From contig NW_006766886.1 of the NCBI RefSeq assembly GCF_000275845.1, forward strand, positions 1,107,245-1,171,244: a stretch of 64,000 nucleotides of DNA. The letters run 5' to 3'. The notes under the pieces are model-generated. The model was not told where the DNA came from and searched no databases. It saw only the letters and a list, made by a program, of their open reading frames with translations. How positions within the stretch are numbered: the first letter of the stretch is position 1; every line of letters starts with the position of its first letter. Source of the stretch: Dichomitus squalens LYAD-421 SS1 (taxonomy: Eukaryota; Basidiomycota; Agaricomycetes; Polyporales; Polyporaceae). A program made the translations under genes and the position numbers. Below are positions 48,820 to 60,518 of the stretch, piece by piece.

Positions 48820-49253
48820 GAAGTGTTGAACTTGGACTTATCCGGTCCGGACTACACGAGGCTATGCGTCTCCTAGCGCTTAGCTGTAGTCGCTTATGTA
48901 GTATGTTACCATATTTGGGACTCTCTGCTCGGGTACTATAGCTATGCTTCCGGACTCTTCTGGTACTGTCTAGGACAATCCGTACCACTCCAGAACGGTC
49001 TAGACAGGTCTATGCCTTACTCATCTCTTACTCATCCTATGGTGCGATACGTCGCAATTCTTTTGTCATTGTATTATTCATCGCACTATGGTACATGTGA
49101 CTAACCACTCTTCGATTAGTCATGGACACTTCTCTGTAGTATATAAGGACTTCAGATTGCGTCCTCCCTCTTCAGTCTTTCCTTACTGACTGAAGAGTGA
49201 GTACTTCATTACATCTACCTCTAACTTGTAGTTACTTACTTAACCTTTGTAGT

Positions 49254-49530
49254 CTTGCTTCGACTCTAGGTACAGTTCGTTGCTGCAATATAGTCTTTCC
49301 TTACTGACTGAAGATCTTGCTTCGACTCTAGTCGGATCTAATCTTTGTCTTCACAGCCCCGAGTTTATCACGAAGACTTCTACTACGCCATAACGGCACG
49401 TCACAATTGAAGAGCTACTGACTTGATATACAAGAAGTTCATTATGTGTATAATGGATAAGAAATGTTTGTATCTCATTTTGTCCTACATATGAACGCGC
49501 ATAAAGTGGTCTAATGCTCATGTTCTAATC
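49254..49530 (+). repeat. 277-bp direct repeat, left copy, ending at the gap
   Basis: Identical by eye to 49941-50217. It ends exactly at the first N. Within it and just before it, 16-22 bp motifs recur (CTTGCTTCGACTCTAG at 49254 and 49316; CTTTCCTTACTGACTGAAG near 49176 and 49295). Confidence 0.95.
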
Positions 49531-49940
49531 NNNNNNNNNNNNNNNNNNNNNNNNNNNNNNNNNNNNNNNNNNNNNNNNNNNNNNNNNNNNNNNNNNNNNN
49601 NNNNNNNNNNNNNNNNNNNNNNNNNNNNNNNNNNNNNNNNNNNNNNNNNNNNNNNNNNNNNNNNNNNNNNNNNNNNNNNNNNNNNNNNNNNNNNNNNNNN
49701 NNNNNNNNNNNNNNNNNNNNNNNNNNNNNNNNNNNNNNNNNNNNNNNNNNNNNNNNNNNNNNNNNNNNNNNNNNNNNNNNNNNNNNNNNNNNNNNNNNNN
49801 NNNNNNNNNNNNNNNNNNNNNNNNNNNNNNNNNNNNNNNNNNNNNNNNNNNNNNNNNNNNNNNNNNNNNNNNNNNNNNNNNNNNNNNNNNNNNNNNNNNN
49901 NNNNNNNNNNNNNNNNNNNNNNNNNNNNNNNNNNNNNNNN
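49531..49940. other. Assembly gap (410 N)
   Basis: A run of N. Both sides carry the same 277-bp sequence, which suggests that the assembler broke in a repeat or failed to merge two overlapping contigs. The length may be nominal. Confidence 1.
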
Positions 49941-50217
49941 CTTGCTTCGACTCTAGGTACAGTTCGTTGCTGCAATATAGTCTTTCCTTACTGACTGAAG
50001 ATCTTGCTTCGACTCTAGTCGGATCTAATCTTTGTCTTCACAGCCCCGAGTTTATCACGAAGACTTCTACTACGCCATAACGGCACGTCACAATTGAAGA
50101 GCTACTGACTTGATATACAAGAAGTTCATTATGTGTATAATGGATAAGAAATGTTTGTATCTCATTTTGTCCTACATATGAACGCGCATAAAGTGGTCTA
50201 ATGCTCATGTTCTAATC
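49941..50217 (+). repeat. 277-bp direct repeat, right copy, starting at the gap
   Basis: Identical by eye to 49254-49530. It starts exactly after the last N and continues into unique sequence beginning TCCACACAATTC. Confidence 0.95.
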
Positions 50218-50591
50218 TCCACACAATTCACCTGCTTACTTCATGTCTGGAGCAAAGGCACAATCACGAGGGACGCGTACTTAGTGGCAGCGCCTCCTGC
50301 ATCTCCAGATCTCGCTAGACATTGTGTTGCCATGTCCCATGTCGAGCGTAAGAGAACGAGGCTAATGGTCTGCAAATCGCACTGCAAACATTTTGACCGT
50401 TGAGGGTAATCAATTGCGGTCCTTACTTTGTGGAGCATCACCTTCTATTTGTTCAGAGAACATCAGTGACCGTGCCATTCCTCACCAAGCGCATCTCCCT
50501 GCAATATGGACTGTCAACAACCATGAACGTGCGAGACGCGTGTATCGCAGACTCGTCTGTGATGCCAGCGAGGGCCATGGGCTCCAGACCT

Positions 50592-50686
50592 GTGACCGTC
50601 ATGTGGCCTGTTTGGGCAGGTCGCTTAGCGTAGACGCCGGAGAGAAAAAATCAGCGCGTCCACGGACTTATGCAAGGCGCTGTAAG
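50592..50686 (-). repeat. Right terminal inverted repeat
   Basis: 95 bp, the inverted partner of 48724-48819. Both arms show the peptide-like string VDAGEKK in translation, only because the DNA is repeated. Confidence 0.85.
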
Positions 50687-51453
50687 ACGCGAGGCTGACG
50701 CGGGGCAGAGCGGTGGCCAGTGGATGCGGCGACGAGAAGACAGGGTTTCGACTCGTCTAGTTGATTGATCCTGCCACGCTAGCTTGGCGCCGACAGGACT
50801 CAGGTGACGACGGCGTCCCATGGGCGCCTTCGCTGAGCTGCGCAGGGTCCCACGTACACTGAACTCCCTGTCCAGAGCAAACGGAAGTAGGTGAGGGTAC
50901 AGTATTTTCATAACATATGTGGTATCTTCTGCTCAGTGTCTTGGCGACGAGCGGAAGTCGTTTGGGGGCTGACGTTCAATGCTCTTTCTTATGTTCGGAA
51001 TATTGGAAGAGCTTCCTTTGAAGGACCTTTCTTTCCAGATACTCACCACCATATGTGACCGATATTTGATGCAAGTAGGCTAGGCATCAGGCTCGGCCTA
51101 GGAGACGGACTCCGTAGGATAAAGTGATGAACTTTTCATATGAAGTACATCCGACATTGGCCGCAGGGCAACTCTGGTGTTGGCCAGCAGACACATCGAC
51201 TTCTCTAAGTTCTAGTGAAAGCAAGTCGGCAACGGAGTAGTTCCGCCTCTTAGTTCCACTGAAGAACTCTTACAAAGTCCTTTGAAGACTTTAACGCAAC
51301 GTAGAAATTTGGGCGGAGGTGGGCACAAAGAGCGAATGTTCTTCCGAATAGGGCCACCGATCAGTAGGATGTGACGTCAAATGTGACTATGTGATGTCAC
51401 AGGCCTGCTTTGGGCGCCTACCACAGTAAGCATGTTCCCTCTGCACCCTGACG

Positions 51454-52427
51454 ATGAGCCGTCGTGTCGTCGCATTAGACCACCTTCCAGTCGAGGTGCG
51501 TATCGATCAACACCATAGAATGGGTACTGTGCTGAATGAGTATATGTACAGTTGCTCTACGACATTCACGCCTTCGCATCCTCACCCGCTCTTCCGCTCA
51601 CCTGCAAATACCTCTACGAGGTCTTCAAGTCCGCGCCGGCAACTGTGCACGCGGATTATCTTATCTCCTGTTATGAAAACCTCGCCGCTCAATCCGCGAG
51701 CGTGCGCGCCTTCGGGTTTGTCTCGCGGATCCTTCGGTATCCTATATGCACGCAGGAGGTTCTCGAGGCGATCTTTCGAAACCCCAGTTGTCCACTCGCA
51801 TCATCGACTCACAGTACGCAAAGAACCGTGACGGTGCTGCCGCGACGCCTGTTCCGCAATCTCGCCCCCCGCGACGACCCGGGACAGCGCCCGTGGACCG
51901 ATGACGACGAGCCTCTCCCGTTTTTGCGGTACCTGTACGGCCATGAGCGAATATCAGTGATCGCGACGAATTCCTACGACGGGTATGCCCTGACCCGCGC
52001 GGTGTACGCGGAGTTCACGCCTCTGGTCCGATTCTTGCTGGCGAACGAGGCATCTCCAGAGTGCAAGGACAATCTCGCGGTGGCGGTAGCGATCCGACGA
52101 CGGAGCCTCCCGCTCGTGCGGATGCTCATCGAAAGAGACGGCCCTGGCGACGTGGCCGGGGACTCGAATACGATTGCACAAACGGTAAAACGTACAGGTG
52201 GTGGTGGTAGTGGCCGAGACGTCGTGGTGATCGGGAAGAAGCGCAGCAGTAGCAGCGACATCGCGCCGCGAAGCGCCAAGAAACGGAAACTCGGGGACCG
52301 GGTCACAGTGAACCAGGAGATGCTGAAGACTGCGGTTAAGTGCGATGCGCGCGATATTGTGGAGTATCTTATGCGGGAGAAGGGATGCGTGCCGAATATG
52401 CAGACGGTGCTCCTGATGGGGCAATGA
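51454..52427 (+). CDS. F-box-like/ankyrin-like protein
   Basis: CDS join(51454..51495,51552..52427), 305 aa. Splicing joins LDHLPVE to LLYDIHAFASSPALPLTCKY, giving an F-box-like start (LPxELLxxI) as in a family common in basidiomycetes whose members continue with short helical repeats. The block CTQEVLEAIFRNPSC is typical of it. Three degenerate ankyrin-like units follow: YALTRAVYAEFTPLVRFLLA, LAVAVAIRRRSLPLVRMLIE and EMLKTAVKCDARDIVEYLMR. Between the second and third is a Gly/Ser-rich loop with a basic KKRKL-type nuclear signal. It could be a substrate adaptor of an SCF ubiquitin ligase, but the F-box is weak and this is inference. The large second exon is intron-free, unlike its neighbours. 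Confidence 0.8.
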
Positions 52428-53633
52428 CGGGTACTCGTTGGCGTACATGTCGATCTCGATGTGATATTGCTTACAAGCTTGGTTATTATTTCTCTAGGCG
52501 TTTCGCTACTACCCTCGACATGGCTCGCCTACATTCTACTGTGTCTCTGCAAGTGTTATCCGATACACCAGCAGACCTCGCCTATGCAGTATATCCCTTT
52601 CGGGTTGTCAGGTCCCATTCGGGTTTGTGGAATAGGCCCTACATGATGCACACAGCGAGCGGGCGTATCTGTCCGCATTCATCTATACTGATCAGCCACA
52701 AGGGATAGAGTCTTTCCGCGTCTGCAGCACTGGGTAGGCAGGGTAGGTATGAGACCTGTTGTCTGAACATGTTCATAACCAGACAACGCGACGACTCACG
52801 CACCCAATGCAGGCCCCGACTTCTGCGCCCGGAGCTATCTCGGAAGGAGACGAAGCTGGTCGCTCTCCAGGCTGCTTTCACCTGATCCGTGACACCCTGG
52901 ACGTTGTTGTCTTTGCAGTGACAGTATGGCGAGTCAGGTGGCTGGGCCGGTATGGCCGGGGTTGTTGGAATGCCGACATTCTCCTCCAGAGTCGGGAAAA
53001 TCTGTACGCCATGAGTGGAAGAATCGATCCGTCCTCGCTAGTCTTGCCACTGTCCTCCTCACTCTGACGTCTGCAGCGAGTATACAAGGGAGGAATATAT
53101 GCATGTGCTTTGCTGGATTCTAGATACATATATTCTGCATAAACAAAGAGGCAATCGTCTTCTCGCAGTCGAAGCTTGTAGAAAGGATTGGTCCTTTCAT
53201 ATGTGGATCGTACACGTCGTAGGTTGTCGGCACTGGCTCATGTTTGTATGGAGAACGGTACCGCATGTTGGAGATGGCGATCAGCTGAATACGATCGCCA
53301 GTATGCTGCATCCAGAGTGTTCTCTGTCTGTTGAATTAACGACTGACATATTCAAAGAGGAGGGTGGCGGTGGGACTCCTCATGTCCGAAACTCTGGTAG
53401 CCGTTTGGCTATGGGAGATTCGGGGTCCTTCTCTGTACTTGTTGATGCCCTTTGACCTGACATGCCGGCACGTTGACGGCTGCGCATGAAAATGCATGTC
53501 CTTTCATTGTATAAGTGACAGCAGCCACATGAGCAGAACCGGAGGCATAGCACTTCCGTAGCTTGAAGGCCAAAGCCAGCACTAGATCTGGAGATGGACA
53601 GTAGTATAATGCGCGTTTCTATTCTACATTGAA
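52428..53633. other. Intergenic region without a supported gene
   Basis: 1.2 kb between convergent 3' ends (the F-box/ankyrin-like gene on plus, CCT5 on minus). Frames up to 118 codons (53099-53455) have no recognised domain. No repeat noticed. Confidence 0.5.
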
Positions 53634-55992
53634 TTACTCTGCGTCGGCTTCCCCAGCCACAATGACATCGTCTACAACAGTGTCAGCAAGCCATCCATTT
53701 GTGACACACTTGGGCCTGCTCATCAAGCGGGCCGAAGTACTCACCGATCTTCAATACCGCCCGTACAAGCTGCGTCGCCAACAGGTATTGCTGCCTTTTC
53801 GAGATCAGTGGGTCGTACACGTTTTGCTTCCTCATGTCTGTGCCAATGCCGTCAGTCCCATCCTTTCTTTGGAACATGCTACATGAGTATGCATCCGCGA
53901 CAATGCGTACCGTTCTCGTTCTTGCCCAAGCAGTCGATGCCGAGCGTAGGATCGCCCTCCTTAACCTGTCGCGACTTCACCTCCGCGAGGGTCTCAATCG
54001 GCGACAAACCGCTATTCTCCGCAAGCGCGAGCGGGATCGCATCGAGCGCAGACGCGAAGGCACGCATGGCGTACTGCTCAATCGACGGAATCTGTGCGGG
54101 GAAAACTCCAGTCAACCACCGAAGGCTACTACGACATGCTATAGCCATGTCGATGTCACGGGAAGGGCGAAACGCAGGACTTACTTCGTCAGCAGCTTTA
54201 CCCACGGCAAGCGAGCAGCTAATATCCGCCGCACCGCCGCCGTAGACGACGCGGTTGTCTACCACGAGGTTGCGGACAGCACAGATTGCATCGTGCAGCG
54301 CGCGTTTTGCCTCGTCCACGATCTGTGCACAGTGCATGTCCTTGGTCAGCATTGCCAGCTCAGGTATAGAGCCACGTCAAGATGAGCTCGCACCATCTTG
54401 TTGCTACCCCGGACAAAGACAGTGACGGTTCGCGCGTTCGCGCACTCTTCGATCACGAGCATCTTGTCGCGGGTCGTGCCAAAGGTCAACTCGCGGATGA
54501 GACCTGCGCGCCCGAGTTTCTCCGCCGTGAGGTCCTCGAAGCGAGGGACGATACGGCCGTTGGTGGCGATGGCGATCAACTACACGGGATGTTCAAAACA
54601 CGTTCCACACGAGGCCCTCAAAAAGCCATACCTCGATCTCTGGGCCACCAACCCACCGCACGGCAGGCAAGTCGTTCTGCATGAGCAGATGGTTTGCCTC
54701 ATCGTCAAAGCCCCACTGACAGATGACCAAGTTCGCCCCCGTGTCCTTCACGCGCTTGATCATGTCCTCGAACTTCTCCTTCTCGTACTCGCGCAACTTC
54801 TTGTACTCCTCGACGCTCGTGATATCTAGCTTGTGCTTCGTCTTCGGGCGGGGGGGCTCAAACGGGCACGTGAGGATCGCGAGCCGCGCGTCGCGCACGG
54901 TGCTCGGCATTTGCGGGTGCGACATGTCCTTGTCGATGAGGACGCCCTTGATTAGCGTCGTGTCGGCGAGCGAGCCTCCGACCTTGCCGTCGACTTTGAT
55001 GAGGTCGAAGGGGACGTCCTTCCGCTCGAGGTCGGCGACGGCCATGACGGCTTGAACTGCGATCTCTGCGAATTGCTGGTGCTCTTTCGAAACGCTATTT
55101 GATCAAGAGTATCAGCACAGGACTGTATACTGAGGGACATGAGCACATAAAATGCGCAGTGCGTGGAAGGTGAAGAGCGTTTTTCAACTTTAGGGGAAGG
55201 GGAGAAGGATTACTAGAGCGATCGAAAGGACGCGTACATTTTGCTGCCCAGACTTGTCATCGCAGTTTTCAGCAGATTTGAGGTATCATTTTGTGAGAAG
55301 GGTACGCGGTCGGATATCCGATCCAAGTTCTCCACAGCGACTTTACACGCCCGATCAAAACCGTCCGCAATCCGGATAGGGTGGATCCCTCGGTCCAGAA
55401 GCTCTTCACTCTGCTCCAAAAGCGCACCAGCAAGGACTACGATACGTTGAATGGAGAACTAATGCGATGAAAATGCTAAAACTCACCGACTACACCCGTA
55501 GTACCATCTCCGATCTCATCGTCCTGACTTTTTGACAGCTGCACGAGCAGCTTCGCGATCTGGTGCTCCACCTCCATCTGTGAAAGGATAGTTGCACCAT
55601 CATTTGTGACAGTAATCTCGCCGTCGGGTGAAATGAGGATCTTGTCGAGGCCTAGGTTGTGCAGGACTCATATAAGTTGGGGGTGAAAATGGGTACGCGT
55701 GTGCACGCACCTCTGGGGCCAAGCGATGTACGGATGATGTTCGCGACAGTGCGCGCAGCAAGAATATGAGACTGGTGCAAGGAAGGTCGGTAGCAGAATG
55801 CTGGACAAGTACCGGGACACGCACCTTGATGGCTTCTACACCATGGCTCCTCGTCTTCCTACCCTGCTCGCGCAGGATAATGAACGGACGACCGTACTGC
55901 GAAAACGTCCAGCTCACGTCAATCACCTCACTTTAAGCAAGCTCAGTGTAACGCACCTCATCGGTCGCATACATTGCTTGTGGTTCGGCCAT
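53634..55992 (-). CDS. CCT5: Chaperonin CCT/TRiC subunit epsilon
   Basis: CDS complement(join(53634..53671,53745..53837,53911..54091,54185..54322,54394..54579,54632..55094,55238..55436,55487..55651,55711..55771,55825..55896,55957..55992)), 543 aa. One of eight subunits of the cytosolic ring that folds actin and tubulin using ATP. Group II chaperonin signatures occur in order: [35 protein letters not shown], and [10 protein letters not shown] near the C-terminus. The epsilon assignment rests on the start [17 protein letters not shown] followed by IILREQGRK, and on the VDGKVGG and [13 protein letters not shown] blocks, which match CCT5 and not other subunits as far as I recall. It ends with the short acidic tail [12 protein letters not shown]. 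Eleven exons; the first (36 nt) and last (38 nt) are small. Confidence 0.96.
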
Positions 55993-57763
55993 GGTGGAAG
56001 ATAAAGATGACCGTACTGTCCGGAGAAGCAGATGCGTCCAGAAATCTCGCTCATTTGGGCGCCCATATACTAGGCGTGACATGCGTCGGTCACATTTACG
56101 GTATTCCTGGATATCGAGCTACATGACTTGCTACTACAATTACAACGGCATCCTAATCAGCGTGGCTTGGCTCAGTTCCTGTCGCTTTCCAGAGACCAAT
56201 CGTACCCACTACTACCTGAGCTTCAACACACTGCGTTTTCCAAGTTTCTTGTCCAGGGTGAATTAGACTGGCTTAGATGAAGACGCAGTTGCCACCCTAA
56301 TCCAACGCTAGCAAATGTACTCAGACGACCATTCCAGTCTAACTTGACATATGCTCAACGGCTGCGAGCAGGGCTCTGTAAAGGAGCGGATCACACTGTC
56401 GAAACCAGTCTAATCCAGGTGGACCAGATGATCTAATCATCGCTGATCCCTATCCGGATCACCACGTGAGAACCTGGGCAGGATTAGGCGTAACATCTGG
56501 CGCAAACCAGGTTGCTTCACCGTGTCTAAGCCAACCTAATGCACCCCATCTTAGACAGACTTGCTGCAGGACTCGCAATTTGTACTATCAGGCTACTCTA
56601 CTTAAATGCCCCACTTATGGATGCCAGGCCCTCGTTCTCTTGAACTCGATCCCTCTATGCACTGACGACTAGAGTCTCGAGTCTCTGCGCGCGACCTGCA
56701 CCTGGGCTGTTGATGATCCTACTTGCAGGACGGCTGTCTCTCTAAGATCTCCTGGCCTCGCTACCCTCTACTTGTCATGTGTAGCTGGTACTCACCTTGC
56801 TTGGAACTATGAGGTATGTTCCTCTAGTTGCTGGGCATTCAAATCCGGTCATCTACGGGACGACACCTGTCTCCCCGATATGCCTCAGTGTTGTCCCCAG
56901 TGTAGACATATGCTGACGCCGCGGGGCTACCGTCATCTTGTCGTAGTAATGCAAGCCGACTTCAGGGGTGTTGCTGTTAGATCACCATAGCGTCTTCTCC
57001 CACCGTGGGCGACTGCAGGTCTTCCCTATGGTTCTTTATAGGCCTGTACCCTGTAGATGCAATATCTCTTACCACATCATCCGAATGCAATAAAATTGGC
57101 GCTATAGCGCTATGAATTTCCCTGGCTCGTGCGATACCCAAAAGCCCGCATATGTGTACAACCGCTTCACCTCCCACGAAGCGATCCGTCTAATCCAGTG
57201 TAAGCGCACTCCGGACTTAATGGTCTTGCCCCACCTAAACCGTCCTATCAACGACCATGCAAACCAACTCCAGCTCCTAACAAAACTAGATACCCCGCCA
57301 ACCTAATCCAAGCTGAGCACACATGGTGCAAGCACACCCTGGATCAGTGTGGATTCTACACTCTTATCGCATCAGAACCAAGCAAGCTCCGAGGCCTCGC
57401 AACGCAGTGACTCCTCGTGAGTACTGGCAGTCGCCAGCCTCCTGGCGTTCGACTGTGACAGGGAAACCTATCCGCTTTGGAGCCCTGATGCACACTGTAT
57501 CCGTGTAGGTAAGCTGGAGAGGTAGACCACGACTACAAGGCTAGGCCACGTTTGCAAAACTTCCCTGTATCACCGTTCTCGTTTGTCTAGCTATTTACAA
57601 GCACGTCTGCAGTTTATATGTTCGAATGTACACGGGAAAGGTATCATCTTTGCGATCGGGAGCGTCCTGACGGGGTGAGCTACAAAGTACTGACGTACGA
57701 TAAGTACTGTACTAAAGACACGAGGCGGTGCAAACAGGAGGAAGCTGGATGACTGGCAGCAGA
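55993..57763. other. Intergenic region, AT-richer, no supported gene
   Basis: 1.8 kb between the CCT5 start and the PP2A stop. The string CTAATCC recurs many times (for example near 56300, 56410, 57190 and 57305), sometimes inverted, which hints at an old degraded element. No frame exceeds 75 codons except short ones without motifs. Confidence 0.45.
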
Positions 57764-59512
<1,749 letters not shown>

Positions 59513-59807
59513 AATGCTTTGCTGTCGTAGAGGAAGAGGGTGGAAGGACTAGGGCTCAGAGTGGTGGGTGATGCGTGTTAGGGACTCAGACCAGGACGTG
59601 ACATTGGCCCACTGAAGTTATGCGTGACTCGTCACGCCCCTGAACTGCCTCGGTTCCCGAAGAGGACGCCTTCGTCTTGACTCCCTTCCTCCACCTCTAC
59701 CATCTCCGCTCTTTTCCCCACCACCCTTCCTTACTCCCCTATCGCGTCTATCGCACACCATCTATCACTAGAGAAGCGAATCATCTCACGTCAAAAACTC
59801 GTCCAGC
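59513..59807. promoter_or_regulatory. Divergent promoter region PP2A-C / eIF1A
   Basis: 295 bp between opposite-facing start codons. The eIF1A side is strongly CT-rich (59680-59750), usual for fungal translation genes. No TATA box recognised. Confidence 0.5.
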
Positions 59808-60518
59808 ATGCCGAAGGTACAGGACATATCTCGAATTTCACGCTATTCGTGCTGACCAAGATTTTGCCTCCAGAACAAGGGAAAGGTCAGAAAAACTGAT
59901 TTGACTACTATTGCTCCATCTCAAATTTGTAGAAATAGGGTGGTAAAAACCGGAGACGTGGAAAGAACGAGAACGACGATGATAAGCGCGAGCTGGTTTT
60001 CCGTGAGGACGGGCAGGAGTATGCCCAGGTCACGAAGATGCTCGGTAATGGCCGTCTCGAGGCGATGTGCTTTGACGGCGAGAAGCGGCTGGCACATATT
60101 CGGGGAAAGATGCGGAAGAAGGTGCGTTCCCAGCCTGGTCGATCTATTGAAGTGTCCCTTATGCGATGGCGACGCTCCCTCATCGTACGATCAGGTCTGG
60201 ATCAATCAAGGAGATATCATTCTCCTTTCCCTCCGTGACTTCCAGGACGACAAGGCGGATGTCATCGTGAAATACACCGCGGATGAGGCTCGTAGTCGTA
60301 TGTCATGTCCATTGTCCCGTCCTTCTCCCACTCGTGGTTTTTCGCATGATATCCCGTCGCTTTTGGCACTTACACTACCCATGTGGTTTTCAGTCAAGGC
60401 ATACGGCGAGCTGCCCGAGAACGCCAAAATCAACGAGACCGAAACTTTCGGCGAAGAAGATGGCGAGTGCACATTCGAGTTCGGCGAGGACGAGGAGGTC
60501 GACATCGACGACATCTGA
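59808..60518 (+). CDS. TIF11: Translation initiation factor eIF1A
   Basis: CDS join(59808..59816,59874..59885,59939..60121,60195..60297,60394..60518), 143 aa. eIF1A binds the 40S A site, promotes scanning and start-codon choice. The first two exons are only 9 and 12 nt and give MPKNKGK, joined to [13 protein letters not shown], the basic N-terminal tail. The OB fold has [36 protein letters not shown] and [20 protein letters not shown]. The acidic C-terminal tail ends [10 protein letters not shown], as in other eIF1A proteins. The exon 4 donor was set at GTATGT (60298) to give [14 protein letters not shown]; nearer GT sites give a shorter join. Confidence 0.96.

Larger units (their letters stand above)
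48724..50686. mobile_element. Candidate TIR element, about 2 kb, interrupted by the assembly gap
   Basis: The ends are inverted repeats (48724-48819 and 50592-50686), about 90% alike, starting CTTACAGCGCC and ending GGCGCTGTAAG. If the ends are taken as CAGCGCC, a TA lies at both borders and could be the target duplication. The inside has a TATA-like site (about 49140), short direct repeats and no transposase frame in the assembled part. A non-autonomous DNA element is the simplest reading; an LTR element nested inside is possible because of the 277-bp repeat. Confidence 0.6.
48638..51453. other. Repeat-bearing intergenic region with assembly gap
   Basis: 2.8 kb between YVC1 and the F-box/ankyrin-like gene. 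It contains the inverted-repeat element 48724-50686 with a 410-bp N gap and a 277-bp exact duplication, described separately. From 50687 to 51453 I see nothing beyond AT-richer sequence than the genes. Confidence 0.6.

Noticed and set aside
49511..49975. 154-codon minus-strand frame
   Set aside because: It is almost entirely N from the assembly gap.
48724..50686. A complete LTR retrotransposon
   Set aside because: No reverse transcriptase, integrase or Gag frame is present in the assembled part, and I could not find matching target duplications around plausible LTR ends.
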